A stretch of DNA of 64,000 bases from Plasmodium coatneyi (taxonomy: Eukaryota > Apicomplexa > Aconoidasida > Haemosporida > Plasmodiidae): assembly GCF_001680005.1 (NCBI RefSeq), contig NC_033560.1:809501-873500 (forward strand). The letters are read 5' to 3'. Position 1 is the first letter of the stretch. Each line of letters starts with the position of its first letter. Shown here piece by piece: positions 12,345 through 24,359 of this stretch. A program made the translations under genes and the position numbers. Below the pieces are notes generated by a model, which worked only from the letters and a program-made list of their open reading frames with translations, searched no databases and was not told the DNA's origin.

Positions 12345-15300
12345 ATGAGTAGTGCTAAAATGAAACCGGATGAAAAGTTTAAGGAACTCAAGGAAAGATG
12401 GTTGGATGAGAAGAAGTCCCAATGGAAAAACACAGGCGCAGCGGAGGTATTGTAATATAATATTAGCTATGTGTAGAATAGGAGTATTCTCTTGCATCAT
12501 ATTATATTATGTTCTTCCATAATAGTAATGAATGCATTATATACAAATAATATTTATAAATGTATTGTTCTAATTTATAGACAAATCTATACAGTACAAT
12601 AGTTGGTTGGATGAATGCCTTTGTTAAAGGAATGAATAATGATGGTAGTGATGGACTTGCCGGAAAACTATGCCAAACAATGAAGGAGTACAGCCAAAAG
12701 ATAAATACGGAGGACGAGAAAGAAGTATGTGAGTTCATTGTGAAGAACTTGCTAAAAATAAGAGGAAGTGGGGGCAAAGAATGTGGAAAAGGAACTGCTA
12801 ATGATCTAATCGAGGATTATGTGTATTGCGCAATAATGAACTTATGGTCCACCATGTACCTCCGTGAACATTGCAATAAGAAGAATGTTATACACACTAT
12901 ATTTGATGAAATGAAGAGTATGGGCGCAGAACTTAAGGGGCACAGTACATGTAATGTGTGCGAATATAAGGAGTTAAAGGCTATGAAAATAATGGATGGT
13001 AAGCGCGATGTGCTAACAGATATTTTTGGAGCTATAAAAGGGAACACGCCTATTATGCAATTAATAAATAAAAAACCAACACAGGAGAAAGATTGTAAGG
13101 GACAAAAGAATGATGCATCAGAATTAGTAGCAACTCTTATGAAAAATAGTGTTACAATGACAACAGGTCCATCAGCAACAACAACAAAACGGAATGACCA
13201 ACAACAGTCACAACAAAGCAGTGCAGATAGTGGAACAAACAGTGCAGCTAGCAGAGGCTCTGGAAGTGGGACAGACCTTGTATATACTCTCAAAAGCAAC
13301 ACAATAACAGTAGAGTCTGTTCCAAGTAAAGGGTAAGGTTACGATTACTTATATATATACACCTATACATATATAAGAATATATATGTATATACATATAC
13401 ATATATATATGCTTTAAAAAAGTAGTGGTTGTACGGAAAAAAAAAAGCAAAAAAAAAAAAGAAAAAAAAGAAAAAAAGTACTCTGCTCAAAAAAGTATTT
13501 TCTCTTCTCTTCCTCTAGGTCAATCGGACATGGTGATGTGGTAGTTCTGACATTCAAGGGAAGAAAACCTCCTGCGGACAGTGGGATCGTATCCGGTTCA
13601 TCTTCCTCCTCAGCTGTTGAAGGTAGTACTGATCCATGCAAATCCTTTAATAAAATAAAACAGAAATGGTTTAAAAACAGAGGTCGCAATGAAAAGAATG
13701 TGGCGAAGGACGTCGTAAGTGAACAATATTGTCCTCTGAAGCTCAGAACAGTCCAATGTAAAATTTGTCCTGCACTTATTAGAAGAGAAAGAATGGCCAT
13801 TAATGGTATATACTAAGGGAATATACACATATATGTTCCTTCTCCTTTTAGAATGGACCGGGTGGATATTGGGATGATGTTAAAAAGAGATTGGACGAAC
13901 TGTCTGGGGCTATGACCATGAACGGAAGAACTGATAGTAACCTGTGTAGTACCATGAACGGGGAAAATAAACAAGCATGTAATCTTATTCTTAGTGGATT
14001 AAAACATATATATGGAATTACAAAGGGGACTGACGGGACGCCACGAATGAAGGAGGACAACCTCATATTCCATCGAACTATGGGATGCGTCCTCCTAAAC
14101 GCCTATGCAAATGAATTAATCGAGATGGCGAAACTAAACACGCCCACTTGTGATGTAAAAGGTGGTATAAAACACGCCTTCAGTAAGAGTGCAGATGTTA
14201 AGAAGGATGTATCTTCATGTAAGGATGATGATAACTGTGCTGTTTGTAACAGGGAAAGTTATGATAAATGTGTAGTGGGCGACCAGAATGTTAAGACTAA
14301 AGTGGATGAATTGCTCAAGCACAAGAAGGACGAAATACAAAAAACTCTGGATTCCATATGTCCATCACCACCTGTTCCACCCATCAACCCCAAAACCCAA
14401 TTAACAAGTACGAATGATTGTAAGGATGAAACTGATTGCTTAAATAAAAAGGTCGAAAAAGTATTCCAAAACCGATGGGTAAGTAACAACAATACTTCTT
14501 TATGTTTTCCTCCTTCTAACTTCCTTCCTCCTTCATCTTCCAAGGAAATATCTTTCATGTAAAATGGAACATGCATTCCACTCCATATAAGGAGTAGTAG
14601 TGCTTGTTTGGGGTGGTAGGGTGGAAGGAAGGTTGTTAGGGTGGTTAGTGGAAGGAAGGTGGTGAATCATAAGTATATATATATGAAAATTAATATGTAC
14701 ACATGTACTTCCTTCTTATTTTTAGAATGCAAATAACGACCAAGTGTATGGTCTATTTCAAGAATTCAACAGGGAACTACGTGAAGACGACGAGAAAGAT
14801 GGTTTCACATCTGTGTGTGATCAGATCGTAGAAAATCAGGGCGTCGACGGGAATAACTTACCCAAATGTTTTTGTAAGTTTCTTATAAGGAATTTGGTTA
14901 AAGTAACAAACAACAGGAGCACATACAACTATAAAGACAAAACGTGGAACGTGCACGACTTGAAAAATAATACACCATGTCATCTATTAAACTTATGGTT
15001 ATTATTGTACGGAATGAAATATAGCCTGCAAGAAAAGGATGTTTTATATGCATTCAAAGCAATATCTAATTTAAGCGTACTAAATGTAAAGGGGCAATAT
15101 GAGAATTGTGTATATACTGGAAAATTTGAAGTTCAGCAAGAGTACGGAGGTGCTACTTTAGGGGACATTTATAAATGGTTCATGAATCAGGACATTACAA
15201 CCAAAATGGGGGCAATAAAGGACGAGTCTGCATGCAATAGAAGGAGCAGGTCGGATGACCAGAGTAGTGAAGATCCAAAGAAGAAAGTAGAAGAAATAAG

Positions 15301-17850
15301 TGCAAGTTTGAAAACCAAAGCAAAGGACGTTGCTGAAGAAATAAAGAAAGGGATTCCCATAGTTGCAGCAGTTGACAAGGAAGTAAAACCTCCTAGTCCC
15401 GGTAAGCCTCCACCCTCCACCCCATCCGTTGGATCGGGTGAATCAGGGTGCTCGGGGAAGGAGAGTATAGGATTCCAGGATGGGGAAGCAGGTAAATCAC
15501 GAATTGCATATGGGTCCGTGCACATGTAAGAATAGTATGCATGCTTACAGCTGTATGTCATGGAAGTGAAGTATATTGGGTTGCGAGCACAATATAAGTG
15601 TACACGTATGTTTTCTTTTTGTATTATATAATTAATATACAGAACTTTGGAGAGAGCTGTTCACAAAGTTCAATAATGTCCCGACTGAAGAAGATATGGG
15701 GAAGGAAGAATGGGAGAAGTATGAAAGTTTAAAGAGTGTATGTGAAGTGCACGCACAAACAGAAAAGGAAATGGGAAAGGAAGAGAAGGAATTTTGCGAA
15801 GTCATAATAAAGAACCTAATGATAGTTAATAAAAACTTAAGAGAAAAGGGGAAGAATAGTAATACTATCAGGGGGAATATAAAGCCAATTGGGGAATGTG
15901 ACCTTCTCCATATATGGCTCTTATACGTTGGTCGGGAATGTAGAACAATGGAAGAAGTAAAGTATGCATTTGATGCAGTGAAAGGTGTAGGAGAAAACTT
16001 CTGGAAGGACAATGTAGATACGGAGTGCACATATGGACGTATGAATAATCTTCACAGGGAGGGGGAGGACATGTTGAATAGAATTCATACATGGTTCATA
16101 CGGGGTTGCGGTAACGAAACCTTGAAGCATACGCATAAAATGAATTGGTGCAGAGTGGACGAAAGGAAATATAGGACACCGGGTTTAATTCCAAAAGGGT
16201 CTAATAAAATGGATGAAAAAGATAAGGAAAAGGCGAAAGAATTTATTGAGAAGTTGGAAGAATTAAGGAAGAAGGAGGAAAATAAAATAAACGAAGTGAA
16301 AAAAATAATGCAGGAGATAGATAAAAATTTAATGAAGAAATTTGAAGAATCAAAGGCAAAGGCAGCAGGACAACTAACTCCATCCCCTCCTCCACCTCCC
16401 CCCGCACCAGCTGCTCCAGGTCCCCAGGCACCTGCTCCAAAGACTGGAACTGGCGAAGCTAGTGGTACTCCAAACCCTAGTGGTCCGGACACGCATACCC
16501 CACCCACCTCCACTTCCCCTGGAGCTGAACCCTCAGAACCTGGTGCCCCAGGTCCTGGTCCTGCTGCTGCGGGTGGTGAGAAGGTTACTGGCAAGGCTAC
16601 TACTGAACTCAATAATGGTAATATTTCTGGACAGGTGCCACAACCTCCACAGAATCCATCGTCCACATCAGAAGCTGCAGTTGTACCAGCTGTGGGTCCT
16701 GTTTTAGGTGGAGGTGGAACTAACGTTAAAACTCCTCAAGCTGCACCGAAGGCTGTCCCACTTGTTAACAAGAAAAGGACCGACCCTTCCGACCTTCTTG
16801 CTTACCTTCCTACCATTCCTGTGTTCCTTGGTATGTCTGCTATGACCTACTTCCTTTGGAAGGTAAGTAAAAAAAACACTAATATAAGAAAAAAGGAAGA
16901 AAGGAAAAAAAAAAAAAAACAAAAAAAAAGTGAATGAATTGGTGAATGAGCAAAGGAGTGTAGGATTTCGCACTTAGGGTGTGTGTAGGATTTCATATTT
17001 AGGGTAAGTGTAGGATTTCATATTTTAGGGTGTGTGTAGGATTTTATACTTAAGGTTAAAGTTTCATACTGTAAGAACAGCAATGTGGGCTGCTACTTAG
17101 CTGTTTCAGGGTGTAAGAACAACAATGTAGCCTGTTATTTAGCTATTTCAAAGTGTAAGGACAAGAATGTGGCCTGGTGTTCAGCTGATGAGGGAGGCGT
17201 ATTCATCTAAGTTGTGCATACAAAGAAAAGAAAAGGTGGAAAAAGAAGAAAAAAAAGAAAAAGAAAAAAAAAGAAAAAAAGGAACACACCTTCCCCCTTT
17301 TTTACCTCAGATGTACACTTCGCACTTGTTTTATACTGATTGTTTTACTCTTAAGAACAACATCTGACCCGTTTTAAAAAGAAATTTATTACCTTTTTTT
17401 TTTTTTTTCCCATAGTATTTTGCATTGCCTGGTAAAAGAAGACGTTACAAAAGAGCTCATCAAGTATCTGGTCCTCCTCCTTTAGGAGAACAACCTCTCG
17501 CTCATGTGGACGACCAGGCAGATGATCCACATGGATATACCTTAGTAAAGGAACGAAAACCTCGTTCTACGCCTATAAAAAGGAGGAAAAAACGTTCTGG
17601 TCGTCGTCGTGCTGTAGGTCGCCGCACGATTATTGATATTCATTTAGAAGTCTTAGACGAGTGTCAAAAGGGGGACACAAACATAACAAAACAGGACTTT
17701 TTTGAAATTTTGGTTCGAGAGTTTATGGGATGTGAGTTCATAAAAGAAGAAAATGTTCCTAAGGAATACTTTCTTTCTAAGGAAGATGTTCCTAAGGAAC
17801 AGGATCCAAGTTCCGATTCCGGGTTTAGGGAGGAAAGACTTTGTTCCTAA
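12345..17850 (+). CDS. SICAvar: SICAvar variant antigen (SICAvar-1, 7 exons)
   Basis: SICAvar antigen, known as the variant surface agglutination antigen of P. knowlesi-infected red cells. Exons: 12345-12446, 12581-13332, 13519-13714, 13852-14478, 14726-15491, 15643-16862 and 17416-17850; exon-end phases 0,2,0,0,1,0; about 1365 aa. Exons 1-2 form the N-terminal domain (CEFIVKNLLKI, YCAIMNLWS). Exon 3 is a Ser/Pro-rich linker. Exon 4 is a cysteine-rich domain of the YWDDVKKRLDELSGAM type. Exons 5 and 6 are domains of the FCKFLIRNL / CHLLNLWLL type. Exon 6 continues into a charged coiled-coil-like stretch, a Pro/Ala/Gly stalk and the membrane segment LPTIPVFLGMSAMTYFLWK ending at GTAAGT. Exon 7 is the basic cytoplasmic domain (YFALPGKRRRYKRAHQV, TIIDIHLEVLDECQKGD). 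Two one-base insertions in the tail repeats (17831-17836 and 17851-17855) end the protein early. Unlike its relatives, it has no separate last cysteine-rich exon before the stalk. Confidence 0.93.
16960..17195 (+). repeat. Repeats with TTTAGGG core in last intron of SICAvar-1
   Basis: Intron 6 (16863-17415) opens with about four imperfect units of GTGTAGGATTTCATATTTAGGG and then about three units around GTAAGAACAACAATGTGGCC with TAGCTGTTTCAGGG. Both unit types recur in the last introns of SICAvar-2 and SICAvar-3. Confidence 0.8.
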
Positions 17851-18060
17851 GGGAAGATGTTCCTAAGGAACAGGTTCCAAGTTCAGATTTCAGGTTTAGG
17901 GAGAGAGACATTGTTCCCAAGGAAGAATTTCCTAGGGATCAGGTTCCAAGTTCAGATTCCGGATTTAGGGAGGAAGACTTTGTTCCTGAGGAAAATGTTC
18001 CTGGGGTTGATGTTCCTCAGGAACAGGTTCCATGTTCACATTCCGGGTTTTAGGATGTAG
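17851..18060 (+). pseudogene. Decayed end of the SICAvar-1 cytoplasmic tail
   Basis: Downstream of the stop at 17850 the acidic tail repeat (VPKEQVPSSDSGF theme) continues for three more units in another frame, up to a TAG at 18051-18053; the family end GGGTTTAGGGTGTAG survives as a variant at about 18045-18060. Upstream and downstream frames differ by two bases, matching two single-base insertions. This could be real truncation or assembly error in an A/G run. Confidence 0.7.
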
Positions 18061-18484
18061 TAAATATATTTTTCTTTTTTTTTTTTTTCGTTTTGTATTG
18101 TACGAAAGTGTTTACACGTTCATGTGTAATTAATATAAGCCGGAAGAAAAAAATTTTCTTTCGAGTTCACGGACATGTTGGTATAATTTTTTTTTATTGA
18201 CGATCCAAAATATGTTCATTAAAATTTTTTTTTTTGTTATAAATTTTTATCTTTGTAATGTTTTCCGTGCTTTTTTTTAAGTCCAACTTTGGATGCTTAG
18301 AAAGCATTCCCAGTTGCGCGGGTTCGCGAAGGTTCCCGTGAAGGTGATCGCGCTCCTTTTATGGTTATACACATCATTTAGATGCAATTCATAAGAAGTG
18401 GTAATAATAGTGGCCTCACAAAAGAGAAGAAAGCTTCGTTTTTTTTCCTTCCCTTTTTTTATTCGATTTTAAGTATAATATTGG

Positions 18485-18885
18485 TCAAAGAAAAAATGCC
18501 CTAATATAAATTTTGTCACAGGAACAATTGTCCAAAAGAAGAAAAAAATTGCCCTAATATAAATTTTGTCACACAGAAAAAATTGCAAAAAAGAAAAAAT
18601 TGTAAAAAAAAAGAGAAATTGTCCAATAGGAAAAAGAATGCCCTAATATAAATTTGTAGCAGAAAAAATTATCCAAAAAAAAAAGAAATGCCCTAATATA
18701 AATTTGTTACACAGAAAAAAATTGCACAAATAAAAAAAGTCGCCAAAAAAAAAAAGAAAAAAATGCCCTAATATAAATTTGCCACACAGAAAAAATTGCC
18801 CTAATATAATTTTGTCACAAAAAAATGTGAAAAAAAAAATTCCAAGAAAAAGGAAATGCCCTAATAAATTTGTCACAGAGAAAAT
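18485..18885. repeat. A-rich array with CCCTAATATAAATTTGTCACA unit
   Basis: About seven copies of a degenerate 50-70 base unit, each with GCCCTAATATAAATTT, then GTCACA, then AGAAAAAATTGCC and a poly-A/G run. A shorter version follows SICAvar-2 at about 45805-46045. Only traces remain after SICAvar-3 near 62935-63000. Non-coding. Confidence 0.8.
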
Positions 18886-19079
18886 TAGTCAAAAAAAAAA
18901 AAAAGGAATATATACAAGCATGCAGGCGTACACATATTTGCGAATTCCACAAGGAGCATTTACATGTTCACATGAGTGTACCGCCGAAAAATATAATATA
19001 TCTAAAGCATCGCGTTACGACTTCTGGGCAACCGCGCGAATTATATGTGCTACCCCCGCCTTTTTTTTATGTGTTACCT

Positions 19080-19285
19080 TTTTAAAAATTCCATTTGGAC
19101 TTGCAACTGGATTTTAATTCAATTTGTGCGCAATTTCCTTAAAAATTTTATATTTGGACATTTGGAACTATAGAATTTCGATTCCACTTCTTTTGTGTGC
19201 AACAAAGTGGAGACTGAGCTTTCCTCAAAGGGGAAGGGACACACTTTGGTGGATGAAAAGAGGGGAGGGGAGAGCGAAAATTTTA
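19080..19285. other. Conserved SICAvar 3' flank block (copy 1)
   Basis: About 1.2-1.4 kb after the stop lies a block with TTATATTTGGAC, ACTATAGAATTTC, CAACAAAGTGGAGACTGAGC and CACACTTTGGTGGATGA. Clear copies lie at 46300-46445 and 63510-63690. No conserved reading frame was seen. Could be an untranslated-region end, a boundary element or simply shared duplication sequence. Confidence 0.6.
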
Positions 19286-19518
19286 TTCTTTAAAAAGGTT
19301 AGGCAACATTGTTTATTCTTTCTTTATTCTATTTGCATATGTGTGTGTTTTCCATATAGCCAGTAAGAAGGAACATTTTAGGAAATGTTCCATTGAAGAA
19401 AAAAAAAAAAAAAAAAAGAAATATTCATATATAAATAATCTTAATACAAACCCTTCGTACATAATTATAATTTACTCAGGAACAGTAAAATAAATACTAA
19501 TTAGTAAGTGAACAGTTT

Positions 19519-19614
19519 ATGAGATTTAAGAACACAAATAAGGACACCGTCTGCTCTGTGAAAGGAAAAGACCCCTCCCTACTTTTGCGGAGGTGCCTGG
19601 AACGCGTTATGGAC
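19519..19614 (+). other. Orphan exon-like ORF
   Basis: ATG followed by 32 codons (contains VCSVKGKDPSLLLRRCLERV) up to a good GTAAGT donor, in sequence richer in G and C than its surroundings. No partner exon was found in the next 1.4 kb and the family is not recognised. It may be a relic of an inserted or lost gene, or chance. Confidence 0.2.
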
Positions 19615-21066
19615 GTAAGTGCTTAGGAATATCTTTATGCACTTGAACATATGGGAATCCACGAATTTTAGCATAACTCTTTAAGTGTAATGGGTACTAT
19701 GGGTTTAACTTCGCCTTAGTACGCTAAAGAAGTGGGCAAAGCCGCATACAGAACTGTCTGTATACTTTGTACCCACTCCTGTTCCTAATGTGCATCGGCG
19801 ACCATGGAAATCGAAACAGTGCACATATGCCCAAACGTATATATTCACATGCATGAACATATACTTAATTACATAAACGCAGAAAGGTGGACATTCTTTA
19901 TGGCCTAGAATAAATTAGCGCCGGAAGGAATAGCACGCTTACAGGGCACCAAGCCCACTTTTTGGTAGTCAAACTACTTATGATATATAGCAGACGTACA
20001 ATCTTACTTTTCCCCCATGGGCCCATATAATTTTAGGTCTGTCTTAAGATTCTCGAAAATACTTTTCCAATCCTACCTATGAAGGTATTCTACTGCCTTT
20101 TCTCTCAAAAAAAAAAATTGCTGCCAATTTGCATGATGGTGATGATGATGGTGGTTGGGGGCCATGCCCCCCATTTTATTCTCTAACAAATAATTCAACA
20201 GGGTTATATACATTTTTAACCATTCTCCGTTATGATGACTATTATGATATAGGAAAGAGGAAGGAAAAGAAAGAAAGAAAGAAAGGGAAAGAAGTCTATC
20301 CTCAAAGATTTAACTAAAAATTACAAATGTTGGAAAAATGAAAACGAAGTATATTTATAACAGAAAAAAAAGGAGTTTCATCTTGTAAGTTGTCACTTAG
20401 TACTTACATTAAAATAAATAAATTAAGTGGATTTCATAAGTGTACAATATAGTATACACATGTTTACTTATGTACTTTTCAATGTTACGGTGAACATACA
20501 ACATTTACGTAAGGTGCAATTATAAAGGAAGGGGTAGCGGTGCGCACAATATAAATGGAATGGGCGTGACATATATATAATTGAAAAAAGAAGGGATGGG
20601 GATAGGGATGGTGTTGGCTCATTATTCTTGTTATCTTGCTCATTACCTTTATTTTTTTTTTTTTAGTGAGGAAAAAAAAAGAAGTACTAACAACACTTTA
20701 ACTTAATTTTTTAAACAACATAATATAATTATGTTATTAAAATAAAATTTTTTCCTTTCTATTATTTTGAATTACTGTATTTTTTATATGTATTATTGTG
20801 CATTCTAGTAAGTTATAAATGAAAAAATATATGTACACTTTTACACATCACCTAAAATTAGAACAACAGCGTTGAATCACATATGTGCCCCCCCTCTGCT
20901 TCTCCATCCGCTCAAAGAAGCCACTTAATGAACATTTAGAAATAAAAAAAAAAAAAAAAGGAAAAGAAATAATCATACAACCTATTTATGCATATAGAAG
21001 GAGAATACTGTCGCCCTCCCCCCCACTTTTAAAACATTTTTTCACTCTTAAAAGAAGAAAAACAAA

Positions 21067-22048
21067 ATGACACCATTCCCTGCGAAGCTTCCAATATTAA
21101 TATTAGCCCTTCTATTTTATTCATGTCAATTTGCCAGCTGGGTATGACCATAATAGGAACTACTACATTGTTGCAGTTTACGCAAATATTCGCTTATGAT
21201 TAAGAAAAATTTTTTCCCTTTTGCTAGAGAAGGAGGGGGAAGTTTCTTCTTTTTTTCTTTCCATCTCTTTCTTCCCCCTCCCCCTTACAAACCCCCATAC
21301 ACCCGGCCTGCTACACCCTCCTTCTCTAATGATAATACTTACATATATGTGTTATGTGTAAATGGTGAATGTACCCCCCTCCTTCTTACGCCTTCCCCTT
21401 GGCCCCTCGCTTTCTTTTTTTTTAGTGGCCATACTTATATGTTACGTACATTGTGCACATATCCCTTTTTTCTCTTTCCCTTTTTCTTTTTTTTAGGTGA
21501 GTGCTGCAAGTACATCATCAAAAAATGGTATGGCGCCTCAGGGGAAGGAAAGAAATACCACCTTGGGCACCACCACCTTTGGTGGAGGTGTAAGAACACC
21601 ACTAACAGAAAAAACTGATCTAAAAGAACAACACAAACCAAATATACCACCTCCTGATCAGAACAACGCATGTCCATCAAGAGGAGGACAATGTGTGAAG
21701 AAGGGAACAAAGAATGAAGAGACAGGGAGCAAGGACAAAACACTCCTTCAAAAATTAAAATGTTGTAGGATTAAAAATAAAGTACTCTTAGGTATTTTAG
21801 TAACCGTATTACTCTCCTACCATATAGTTGTGTCCGTTGCCCCTCAGGCTGCAAAAGAGATATCTTATATTTCTCACTTAGCTCAAAAGAATGAGTTTGT
21901 ATTCAACATTATAGTTAACATAGTCGTGGGAGTCGTTTACGTGCTCGTGTTATTAATATTTTACTATTCAAAAGGTGCAAGAGAATGTATCAAGGAGGAG
22001 CTAAACTTATGGAACCCCTTAAGGAATAAACTGCAAGAACAAACATAG
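21067..22048 (+). CDS. Two-membrane-span exported-protein-like gene
   Basis: Two exons, about 208 aa: 21067-21141 (25 codons, signal-peptide-like MTPFPAKLPILILALLFY, donor GTATGA) and 21497-22048 after a TTTTTTTTAG acceptor; phase 0. The middle is hydrophilic (Gly, Thr, Pro, Lys, with GGGVRTPLTEK). Two membrane segments follow (about residues 120-142 and 160-185) with a short charged tail. Signal peptide, polar linker and two C-terminal spans on two exons is the layout of several small subtelomeric exported families of Plasmodium; I do not recognise which one. RTPLTE resembles an export motif but is not a canonical RxLxE/Q/D. The gene at 48902-49471 is a truncated paralogue (shared SKNG and FGGGV.T.L.EK). 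The gene at 24360 has the same layout but little shared sequence. Confidence 0.7.
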
Positions 22049-24359
22049 TCAAATCTGAATAGTACGGAAAATGTACATTTGTCCCTGTGTTATGGACAGT
22101 TCTCCTATTACATCACAATTGTAATGCATTTATGTTTACATGAACTTTCTCTTTGTGTGTGTATGACGTCCTGTATAACTTATGAATATGGTAATGTTTG
22201 TTAAAACTATTGCATCGCATTTTTTTTTTTTTTTTTTGTAGCAACACTTTTTTTAAATTTGTAATGACCACCACTTTTCCCCCCATTTTAATACGTGCGA
22301 ATGGTCTCTATTTGTGTATATATATATATTTTTTGCTCTCTTTTACCTGCTCCTAAATTTTATTAGACAGGTGCAGCGCATGCCGCCTCCCCCGTCACCC
22401 CTATATACAGAAATATGACGATTATATAGAAGCTGAGTGTTGTCATATCGAAGGGAGCGCAACCATGGTCATGCGCACATAATTCCGTCCAGAGGGCATT
22501 GTCCTGCTGGTAGGGGCAAAATATGAAAAAAATGGAATGTGCGTATACATGAACGGGTACGTATGGGCAAAATACTTAGGATAAATATATATATGGAGAA
22601 ATTGAACGAATGAATAATTAGGGACACGCATAAATTAACGTAAAAAAGTGGAATAAGTTCGTTCCATGCATATGGACGAAAGTGATCCATTACTCTTAAT
22701 TCTTCTTTTCCTCCTTATTACACATCTCCTCCATTTTGGGACCTGTCCCCAATCAACACCTCCCACCCAATGTGGAACACCTCCACAACGGAACCCTCCC
22801 ACAATCGTGATCTCCGCCCACTTAGACATACTTCCTTCCTCCTCAGATCCATCCTCATTCCCTTCTAATTCCCTTCCACCCTAAACAATATTCTTTCCTC
22901 ATTTACATTCTTTTCCTTAACCCTAAAACACGAGCTCTTCCCTTAGGTTATGCCATTCCCTTAATGTCCTCCTCCTTAAACCACCTGCTCCCTTCCATAC
23001 CTAAAACCCTCCTGCATTCCTTTCCTCCCTTAGACACTCCTCCCTTTTCTTCCATAGTTCCTTTCTTACCCTACCTCACCCTTAACACAGAAGCCACTTC
23101 TACACTAAACCCTAAACCCGGAATCTACCTCACCCTAAACCCTAAACCATGAACCGTAAATCATGAACAATAAACCATGAACCCTAAACCCTGAACCCTA
23201 AATTCAGAACCCTAAATTCTGAAACATAAATTCTGAAACCTAAACCCTCACCCATAAACCCTGAACCCTAAACCCTGAACCCTAAACCCTGAATCCTGAA
23301 CCTTAAACCCTGAACCATCAACCTAAACCGTGAACCCTAAACGCTGAACCCTAAATCCTAAAACTAGAACCCTAAACCATGAACCCTAAACCCTAAACAC
23401 TAAACACTGAACCCGAAATTCTAAACCCTAAACCATGAACACTATACCCTGAACCTTGAACCCTAAACGCTCAACCCTAAATCCTAAAACTGGAACCCTA
23501 AACCATGAACACTATACCCTAAACCATGAACCCTAAACCCTAAACACTAAACACTGAACCCGAAATTCTAAACCCTAAACCATGAACACTATACCCTGAA
23601 CCTTGAACCCTAAACGCTCAACCCTAAATCCTAAAACTGGAACCCTAAACCATGAACCCTAAACCCTAAACACTAAACCCTGAACCCGAAATTCTCAACC
23701 CTAAACCATGAACACTATATCCTGAACCCTAAACCCTAAATCTTAAAGCCCTAAACCCTAAACCCTGAACGCTAAAACCTGAACCGGGGTTCCCGCCTTA
23801 CCCTTAGCTCGGATCCCAACTTAGCCTTAACCCCGATTGCACCTTACCCTAAACCAGGAAGGTACACCAAAAATGATTCTAGCGCGTCGATATACTAAAA
23901 ATCTAATTTATCCTTCCATTGCCTTTTATTCACCGTTGTGCCTAAATTAGAACAACAAATCCTGAGTGTAAGAATATATAAAATGAACGTTCAAATTATA
24001 TGAACCGTATTTATTACACACTTAGGATGTGCGACAAAATTAAAATGCGATGATTGTTTTTTTGGAAAGAACTGACCATTTTAATTAATTTGTAATTATA
24101 TATTATGCACTAAGATGGGTTTCTTCATTACTGTGTATTATTACATTCCTGTATACATACTATTGGGTATTCTACTTATTTCTAATTTAAAATATTCGCA
24201 TACACCTGTAATAGAATAGGAAGCCATATAGTTAAATGATTTAACGATCATTCTACTAGAATAAAAAAAATAATCCGAGAATTCATGTGTATACATAACA
24301 GAAAAGGGGACATATTTTTATGTTGAACTTCCAGATTTTAATAAAAAAAAAAAAACAAA
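22049..24359. other. Spacer with pyrimidine-rich tract and telomere-like block
   Basis: No coding exon supported. 22049-22680 is mixed AT-rich sequence; 22690-23080 is C/T-rich (CCTTCC, CTCC words). It leads into the telomere-like block (separate entry), after which 23870-24350 is plain AT-rich sequence. Confidence 0.65.
23085..23800. repeat. Internal telomere-like heptad array (CCCTRAA)n
   Basis: About 700 bases of CCCTAAA / CCCTGAA and point variants, i.e. the Plasmodium telomere heptad GGGTTYA read on its C strand. It is internal, between two genes. A higher-order repeat is visible: the variant word CCCGAAATTCT recurs at 23412, 23559 and 23685, spacings of 147 and 126, both multiples of 7. 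Intrachromosomal telomere repeats are a known feature of P. knowlesi. Confidence 0.92.

Larger units (their letters stand above)
18061..21066. other. Intergenic region after SICAvar-1
   Basis: Contains the A-rich CCCTAATATAAATTTGT array, the conserved SICAvar 3' block, and then, from about 19380, sequence with no copy elsewhere in the window. No supported gene. A 32-codon frame with a GTAAGT donor at 19519-19614 is entered separately as a doubtful relic. Confidence 0.6.

Noticed and set aside
16085..16666. 193-codon minus-strand frame inside SICAvar-1 exon 6
   Set aside because: Antisense shadow of the Pro/Ala/Gly stalk; the plus strand is supported by splice phases, membrane segment and paralogues. 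The same applies to antisense frames at 43370-43651 and 60393-61142.
18485..18885. Evenly spaced repeats considered as a CRISPR array
   Set aside because: Units are degenerate, A-rich, without constant direct repeats or unique spacers, and the genome is eukaryotic.
22964..23152. 62-codon frame running into the telomere-like block
   Set aside because: Composition is the C/T-rich tract plus CCCTAAA heptads translated as LNPKP; no splice context or family.
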